From NCBI GenBank assembly GCA_902493545.1, contig CABUQI010000048.1, positions 1-9,456 of the forward strand: 9,456 nt of DNA, written 5' to 3'. Both the position numbers and the translations under genes were made by a program. The notes below the pieces were generated by a model, which searched no databases, was not told the origin of the DNA, and saw only the letters and a program-made list of their open reading frames with translations. This stretch comes from an uncultured Collinsella sp. Its GTDB lineage: Bacteria; Actinomycetota; Coriobacteriia; Coriobacteriales; Coriobacteriaceae. Shown here one piece after another: positions 5,316-9,456 of this stretch; position 1 is the first letter of the stretch, and each line of letters begins with the position of its first letter.

Positions 5316-5936
5316 TTATTCCGAGGCGTCCTCTGGTGCGGGATGTCGCTCCAGATAGTCGCCCAGCATCTTAAAGTCTTCCTCCAGCAGTTCCTGCCAC
5401 GCCGGATTGCGTAGCGCTGCTGCCGGATGGAACGTGGGCATTACTACAAAATGCCCCATCTGGTGGAACCTGCCGCGCAGCTTAGTAATGCCAATCTCGG
5501 TCTTAAGCACAAAGTGCGTCGCGGGGTTGCCGAGCGTCACGATAATATCGGGCCAGATGCTTCGAATCTGCTCACGCAAAAACGGCGAGCAAGCCAGCAC
5601 TTCCTCGGGACGTGGATTGCGGTTTCCCGGCGGGCGGCACTTAAGCACGTTGGCAATGTAGACGTCTTCGCGTTTGAGCCCCGCCAGCGACAAAATGCCG
5701 TTGAGGTCCTCGCCTGCCGCCCCCACAAAGGGCTCGCCCTGCAAATCCTCATTGCGGCCCGGCGCCTCGCCAATAAACATCACACGAGCGCGGGGGTTTC
5801 CCACGCCAAACACGATATTGTGACGCGACTGGTAGAGCTGGCAGAGGTGACAATCGCCCAGAACGGCCTCAATTTCCTCGAGTGCGACCTCACGTGGTGC
5901 CTGATGGGTATGGCCAGGGATGTGCATGACGCCCAT
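5316..5936 (-). CDS. udg: Family 4 uracil-DNA glycosylase (4Fe-4S)
   Basis: This 206-residue enzyme removes uracil from DNA, starting base-excision repair of deaminated cytosine. Motif A is GEAPGRNED (residues 56-64), and the second active-site motif is the HPAAALRNP region near 170-178. The four iron-sulfur cysteines of the family are present: C29 and C32 (CHLC), C100 in KCRPPGNRNP and C116. GEPFVGAAG (67-75) follows motif A as in other members. ATG 5936 is chosen because AGGAG overlapping the alr stop codon lies five bases upstream; a second in-frame ATG three codons later is less well placed. It sits 8 bases after alr and 12 before tsaE. A DNA-repair gene here has no clear functional link to its neighbours and is probably a cotranscribed passenger. 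It lacks the features of the Ung (family 1) enzymes. Confidence 0.95.
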   Translation of the reverse strand: MGVMHIPGHTHQAPREVALEEIEAVLGDCHLCQLYQSRHNIVFGVGNPRARVMFIGEAPGRNEDLQGEPFVGAAGEDLNGILSLAGLKREDVYIANVLKCRPPGNRNPRPEEVLACSPFLREQIRSIWPDIIVTLGNPATHFVLKTEIGITKLRGRFHQMGHFVVMPTFHPAAALRNPAWQELLEEDFKMLGDYLERHPAPEDASE

Positions 5937-5944
5937 GGCGACTC

Positions 5945-7090
5945 CTACACGTAGACCTTGTCGAGGCGCATGCCAAAGCCGCAGGCGACCTCGTAGTTAA
6001 TCGTTCCGCGCAGTCGGGCCATCTCGTCCATAGTGATCTCGGCATCGCCATCGCGGCCGACAATAATCATCTCGTCACCATACTCGGCCTCGGGAATCTC
6101 GTGTGCCGGGTTGGACTGAATGGCGACCATAAACTGGTCCATGCAGATATTGCCAACCTGATGCACGCGCTCGCCGCGATACAGCACATCCATACGATTG
6201 GAAAGCGTACGCGATAGGCCGTCGGCATAACCGATCGGCAGCGTGCAGATCTGAACGCGCGTGCGCGGTACGCGGTAGGTAAAACCGTAGCCCACGCCCT
6301 CACCCATCGCAGGGTGTGCCACGCGCGTCACGCGCGCATGGACGCTCATAACGGGATCAAGCTGCATCACGCGGCCACTCAGCTCGCACGGCTGCATGCC
6401 ATACAAGCCAACGCCGGCGCGAATCATATCAAAATGCATCGAGGGGTCGAGCATCGAGGACGGCGTGTTGGCGCAGTGCACGATACCGCACTCAAAACCC
6501 GCATCCTTAATGGCCTGAACGGCCTCGGTAAAGCGCTGACACTGCAGCTTGTAGTCCCAGCCCGAAGGTTCATCGGCCGTGGCGAAGTGCGTAAATACGC
6601 CGTCGCACTGAATACCGCGATGGAAATTAATACCGCGGACAAAGTCGAGCACCTGCGTGTAGTGTACGCCGATACGATTCATACCTGTCTCGATGGCGAG
6701 ATGATACTTGCCCACCTTGCCCGCCGCGACGGCACATTCGCCATACGCAAGAGCAAAGTCAGACGTATAGACCGAGGGCATGATATCAAACTCGAGCAAC
6801 GTCGGAATGGCCTCGATAGGCGGCTCGCTTAGGATGAGGATGGGTTTCGTAATCCCGCCCTGTCGGAGCTCAACGCCCTCGTTAACCGTCGCCACGGCAA
6901 ACATGTCGGCACCGGCCGAATACATGATCTTGGCGCACTCAACAGCTCCATGACCATAAGCATCGGCCTTGACCACGCAGCACAGGCGCTGACGTGGATT
7001 CAACAAGTTCTTATAGGCCCTCGTGTTGCGACGGAGCGCCCCGCGGTCGATCTCGACCCAGGACCAGCGCGTCAAATCGGCTTTATTCAT
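5945..7090 (-). CDS. alr: Alanine racemase
   Basis: This 381-residue PLP-dependent enzyme interconverts L- and D-alanine, supplying D-Ala for peptidoglycan. The cofactor lysine is K41 in VKADAYGHG (40-48). The catalytic tyrosine of the second subunit is in the VGYGFTYR region near residue 270, followed by LPIGYADGL. ICMDQFMV lies near residue 318 and the chain ends in RLDKVYV, as expected for the C-terminal beta domain. Length is normal (about 360-390). ATG 7090 follows the nnr stop codon by two bases, and no strong ribosome binding site is visible (only GGATGA within the nnr end), so translation probably depends on ribosomes finishing nnr. Function is clear. Confidence 0.97.
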   Translation of the reverse strand: MNKADLTRWSWVEIDRGALRRNTRAYKNLLNPRQRLCCVVKADAYGHGAVECAKIMYSAGADMFAVATVNEGVELRQGGITKPILILSEPPIEAIPTLLEFDIMPSVYTSDFALAYGECAVAAGKVGKYHLAIETGMNRIGVHYTQVLDFVRGINFHRGIQCDGVFTHFATADEPSGWDYKLQCQRFTEAVQAIKDAGFECGIVHCANTPSSMLDPSMHFDMIRAGVGLYGMQPCELSGRVMQLDPVMSVHARVTRVAHPAMGEGVGYGFTYRVPRTRVQICTLPIGYADGLSRTLSNRMDVLYRGERVHQVGNICMDQFMVAIQSNPAHEIPEAEYGDEMIIVGRDGDAEITMDEMARLRGTINYEVACGFGMRLDKVYV

Positions 7091-7092
7091 GA

Positions 7093-8709
7093 TTAGTCAT
7101 CCGACCCTTCGTCCATGATTCCCAGATCTTCGAGCGCATCCTTTGCCGCCAGCTCCATGGCAGGACCGATCAAGTCGATAAGATCGGTCGCGATAACGCT
7201 CTTCTCACCATACTCCGTCGCCGCGGCAAAACCGGCGTAGCTGTGAAGTGCGACGGCGTACGAATACAGCAACTCCCAACGATCCATCTCGTCGCGCATG
7301 GTGGCAAGCGTGCCGGCCAAAATACCCGCGAGAACATCACCCGAACCGGCAGTTGCCAGAGAAGCCGGACCCGAGAGCGGCAACAGAACGCGCTCAACGC
7401 CACAGATAGCCGTCGTCGGCCCCTTGGCAATGACCACCAGATTGTCGGAGCCTGCAGCCCAGACAACCTTCTGCGCGGCTGCAATCGCGGTACCAAGGTC
7501 GTTCACCTCGTCACCGGCAACCAGACGCGAAAGCTCACGATAGTGCGGCGTCATAACCAACGGCTGCTCGCGACGATACATCTCGGGGTTACTATCAATA
7601 CCGTCAATGGCAATCTTAGCAAGGCAGTTGAGTGCATCGGCGTCCAAAATAAGCGGTACATCAAGCTCGAGCAAGCCAGAAACCACCTGCATAGCGCCGG
7701 CAGACGTCGTCATACCGGGACCGCACAGTACGCAGCTGTACTTCTTTGCAATCTCGCACACCGTCATGCGCGCAGCGGCGCCAAAGGAGCCGCGGGAATC
7801 AGACGGAATAGCAAAGACGGGAATCGAAGGAAGTGCCATACGAATAAGATTAGCGCAGGCGTCAGGAGCCGCGACTGCCACGTAACCAGCACCCGCGCGA
7901 GCTGCAGACTTGGCCGCCATAATGGCAGCACCAGGATATTGCGCAGATCCGGCGACAATAAGCACAGAGCCACGGGAATACTTATCGATATTCGTAGGTA
8001 GTGGGGCAAAGTAATCAACTAAGTCACCGGGCTCGACAATCTCAGCGGCGTGGTCGACATCATCGATGACCTCGTCAAGACGGTCGTAAAGATTGCCGCA
8101 GATCAAATCGCCAGCATACTCAGGGCCATCAGCGCTATACAGACCAATCTTGGGCGCAATCATCGTCACCGTATGCTCGGCACGAATGCAGTCGTCATCA
8201 ACAACGCCCGTCTCGGCATTCAGGCCCGAGGGGACATCAATGGATACGACACAATCGGCGCATTCATTGACCGTAGGAATCCAGATGGAGAACGGCGCAC
8301 GCAGATTCCCATGGAAACCGGTACCAAAAATGGCATCGACAACAACATCGGCCTTATCGATCAAAACCTCGAGTTCGTCACGCGAGGGGCCGACGCAAAC
8401 GTGCACATCGCGGCCGGCAGTACGACGAGCAACATGACGTGCCAGAGCAGCAGGAATCTCATCCGGCTCAACCGGAGAAACGATATCGACGTCCACACCC
8501 TTATGGCTCAGGATATCGGCGGCAACCCAACCGTCGCCGCCATTATTTCCAAAACCGACCAGAACGAGAACCCGATCGGGATTGAGCTTCAAGACCTCGT
8601 TGGCGGCAAACTCACCCGCTAGCTCCATAAGCTCGGCCTTCGAAGTCCCTTCGCGTTCGATGATATCCTCGAGACGAACGACTTCTTCGGTACTCAAAAC
8701 CGGTTTCAT
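7093..8709 (-). CDS. nnr: Bifunctional NAD(P)H-hydrate epimerase / ADP-dependent NAD(P)H-hydrate dehydratase
   Basis: This 538-residue cytoplasmic protein repairs hydrated, inactive NADH and NADPH. The N-terminal half (about 1-225) is the YjeF_N epimerase that interconverts R- and S-hydrates: MELAG at 28-32, GFGNNGGDG at 52-60, FGTGFHG near 129-135, SIDVPSGLNAETG near 155-167. The C-terminal half (about 240-525) is the ribokinase-like dehydratase: GSVLIVAGSAQYPGAAI near 247-263, TPHYRE near 391-396 and AGSGDVLAGILAG near 464-476, which holds the catalytic aspartate. Length matches the fused bacterial form (E. coli Nnr is about 515 residues). The ATG at 8709 directly abuts the acpS stop codon, and its GGAG ribosome binding site lies within the last acpS codons. 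Association with acpS and alr is common in Gram-positive genomes. Confidence 0.97.
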   Translation of the reverse strand: MKPVLSTEEVVRLEDIIEREGTSKAELMELAGEFAANEVLKLNPDRVLVLVGFGNNGGDGWVAADILSHKGVDVDIVSPVEPDEIPAALARHVARRTAGRDVHVCVGPSRDELEVLIDKADVVVDAIFGTGFHGNLRAPFSIWIPTVNECADCVVSIDVPSGLNAETGVVDDDCIRAEHTVTMIAPKIGLYSADGPEYAGDLICGNLYDRLDEVIDDVDHAAEIVEPGDLVDYFAPLPTNIDKYSRGSVLIVAGSAQYPGAAIMAAKSAARAGAGYVAVAAPDACANLIRMALPSIPVFAIPSDSRGSFGAAARMTVCEIAKKYSCVLCGPGMTTSAGAMQVVSGLLELDVPLILDADALNCLAKIAIDGIDSNPEMYRREQPLVMTPHYRELSRLVAGDEVNDLGTAIAAAQKVVWAAGSDNLVVIAKGPTTAICGVERVLLPLSGPASLATAGSGDVLAGILAGTLATMRDEMDRWELLYSYAVALHSYAGFAAATEYGEKSVIATDLIDLIGPAMELAAKDALEDLGIMDEGSDD

Positions 8710-9249
8710 CTATGCTCCTAGCGTATCTTGCGAAGCATCGCCCAGGTGCTCCGTCAATGCTGAATTCTGCAGCTGCTCAAGCTCATCTAAAACAGAGCGA
8801 GCCTCTTTAAATGTCTGCGCAACGCGTTTCTTGGTGCTCACCTTTTCCTCTTTTGGCTTAGGCCGAGCATCTTCGGTAATCGCGATGGCATTCGCAACGG
8901 CTAAGTCTCCTGTAAGCGTAATGGAAAGAGCAACCTCAACAACACCCAGCTCTTGAGCGATCTCGAGTGCACGGCCCGAAAGCAGCGCCTTCGGTTTGCC
9001 GAGTTTATCACGCGTTACCGAAACATCCTTGCGACCCACGCCTTGACTAAAACCCGTGCCGAGAGCTTTAAGCACCGCCTCGCGCGAAGCAAAGCGGCTC
9101 GCATAGTGAGCAGCGGGACGCGATGATGCATCGCAATACGCACGCTCTTCTTCGGTAAACACACGCCGAGCAAACGACGGCGTCTTTTCAAGAATTGATT
9201 TCATGCGGGAAATCTCGACGATATCAACGCCGATACCAGCTTCAGCCAT
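8710..9249 (-). CDS. acpS: Holo-[acyl-carrier-protein] synthase with a C-terminal extension
   Basis: AcpS moves the 4'-phosphopantetheine arm from CoA to a serine of apo-ACP, activating it for fatty acid synthesis. The start of the fold GIGVDIVEISRM carries the metal-binding D9; FTEEERAYC follows, and HYASRFASREAVLKALG holds the catalytic E57. LGKP and the closing strand (SITLTGDLAVANAIA, to about residue 124) complete the normal domain. The protein then continues for about 52 residues with a lysine/glutamate-rich, probably helical tail (KEEKVSTKKR, then ARSVLDELEQLQ), while most AcpS proteins end near 120-130. ATG 9249 is preferred over the in-frame ATG 9261 because GGAGG (9259-9255) lies five bases before 9249 and would be inside the coding region of the longer form. 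It is the first gene of the operon. Confidence 0.95.
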   Translation of the reverse strand: MAEAGIGVDIVEISRMKSILEKTPSFARRVFTEEERAYCDASSRPAAHYASRFASREAVLKALGTGFSQGVGRKDVSVTRDKLGKPKALLSGRALEIAQELGVVEVALSITLTGDLAVANAIAITEDARPKPKEEKVSTKKRVAQTFKEARSVLDELEQLQNSALTEHLGDASQDTLGA

Positions 9250-9254
9250 GTTCA

Positions 9255-9259
9255 CCTCC
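9255..9259 (-). promoter_or_regulatory. acpS ribosome binding site
   Basis: GGAGG lies five bases before ATG 9249 (GGAGGTGAACATG). It overlaps the codons that would follow an upstream in-frame ATG at 9261, so it fixes the start at 9249 and gives a 179-residue product. Confidence 0.85.
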
Positions 9260-9278
9260 ATATCGCACAGACTAAGTT

Positions 9279-9308
9279 ATTGTAGCCCGTTAACGGAAGA
9301 TGCGACAA
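9279..9308 (-). promoter_or_regulatory. Predicted promoter of the acpS operon
   Basis: TTGTCG (9308-9303) and TACAAT (9284-9279) are separated by 18 bases. The -10 matches the consensus at 5 of 6 positions and the -35 at 4 of 6. Transcription would start near 9272, leaving about 24 untranslated bases. A perfect 10-bp palindrome, CCGTTAACGG (9287-9296), lies in the spacer and could be a small operator. No other promoter-like sequence is apparent between the upstream terminator and acpS. Confidence 0.65.
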
Positions 9309-9354
9309 ACGAGGGTCATAAAACACAGCGAGTTTGTTAGATCTGGCTTAACGC

Positions 9355-9389
9355 AAAAAAAGGGGGAGGCCGCGAGGCCTCCCCCTTTT
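9355..9389 (-). terminator. Strong bidirectional intrinsic terminator upstream of acpS
   Basis: GGGGGAGGCC (9362-9371) pairs with GGCCTCCCCC (9376-9385) around a 4-base loop, and A/T flanks extend the stem. The minus-strand transcript ends in a run of seven T (9361-9355) and the plus-strand one in four T, so it should work better for minus-strand transcription. It probably ends a minus-strand transcript coming from beyond the right edge and insulates the acpS promoter. Confidence 0.88.
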
Positions 9390-9391
9390 AA

Positions 9392-9456
9392 GTTCAAGCG
9401 TACGGCTCGGTGCCGTCCACCGGTCAGCGGCGCCCTGGCCTCCCACGGGCTGACCC
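9392..9456. other. Unassigned edge segment with short inverted repeats
   Basis: These 65 GC-rich bases contain two inverted repeats: ACGGC/GCCGT (9402-9406 and 9412-9416) and GGTCAGC/GCTGACC (9422-9428 and 9449-9455). They may be the 3' end of a structured RNA or of a gene that ends at the terminator. I cannot match them to a tRNA, SRP RNA, tmRNA or RNase P signature, and no translated frame is recognisable. Confidence 0.3.

Noticed and set aside
8868..8930. Loss of the conserved histidine in the last AcpS strand (SITLTGD where many enzymes have SISHT)
   Set aside because: E. coli AcpS also lacks histidine at this place as I recall its sequence (VTLADE), so it is normal family variation and not a sign of inactivity.
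9392..9456. SRP RNA, tRNA or RNase P RNA at the right edge
   Set aside because: The GGAAG-type loop and AGCAG motif of SRP RNA, the TTCGA of a tRNA T-arm and RNase P conserved ends are all absent from the visible bases.

Overview
The window looks like chromosomal DNA of a moderately GC-rich, Gram-positive-type gut bacterium, most likely a member of the Coriobacteriia (Collinsella-like). This rests on gene order (acpS-nnr-alr-tsaE-tsaB/rimI/tsaD, typical of Gram-positive lineages), strong AGGAGG-type ribosome binding sites, codon preference for G/C-ending codons, and the general style of the proteins. No marker gene fixes the genus, so the taxonomic call is an inference.

Every convincing gene lies on the minus strand. 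From right to left, a strong hairpin terminator (9355-9389) closes off an unidentified 65-base edge segment. A promoter (-35 at 9303-9308, -10 at 9279-9284) then starts a compact six-gene operon: acpS (carrier-protein activation), nnr (repair of hydrated NAD(P)H), alr (D-alanine for the cell wall), a family 4 uracil-DNA glycosylase, tsaE, and one long gene fusing TsaB, RimI and TsaD. Gaps between genes are 0, 2, 8 and 12 bases, and the last pair overlaps by 14 bases, so translational coupling is likely. TsaB, TsaD and TsaE together carry out the last step of t6A37 tRNA modification. TsaC/Sua5, which makes the threonylcarbamoyl-AMP, is not in the window.

The 809 bases between the operon end (2426) and the next gene (start 1616) hold the most unusual content. 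First there are two copies, in opposite orientation, of a hairpin element of 153 and 135 bases. Each has a 69-base core closed by long inverted arms. The cores are identical at 61 of 69 positions, and all eight differences fall in one 9-bp stem as four compensatory base-pair changes. The closing arms differ strongly between copies, yet each is self-complementary (42/42 and 31/33).

Next comes a promoter with a palindrome between its -35 and -10 boxes, then a leader RNA of about 235 bases ending in an intrinsic terminator just before the ribosome binding site of a cstA-family transporter gene (CstA runs off the left edge; 538 residues visible). The leader encodes a 14-residue peptide ending in Ile-Ile-Ser-Val-Val-Ile-Ile, followed by segments that can fold as two mutually exclusive pairs of hairpins. 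This is the layout of ribosome-mediated transcription attenuation. It suggests that this peptide/pyruvate-type transporter is switched on when charged isoleucyl or valyl tRNA runs short.
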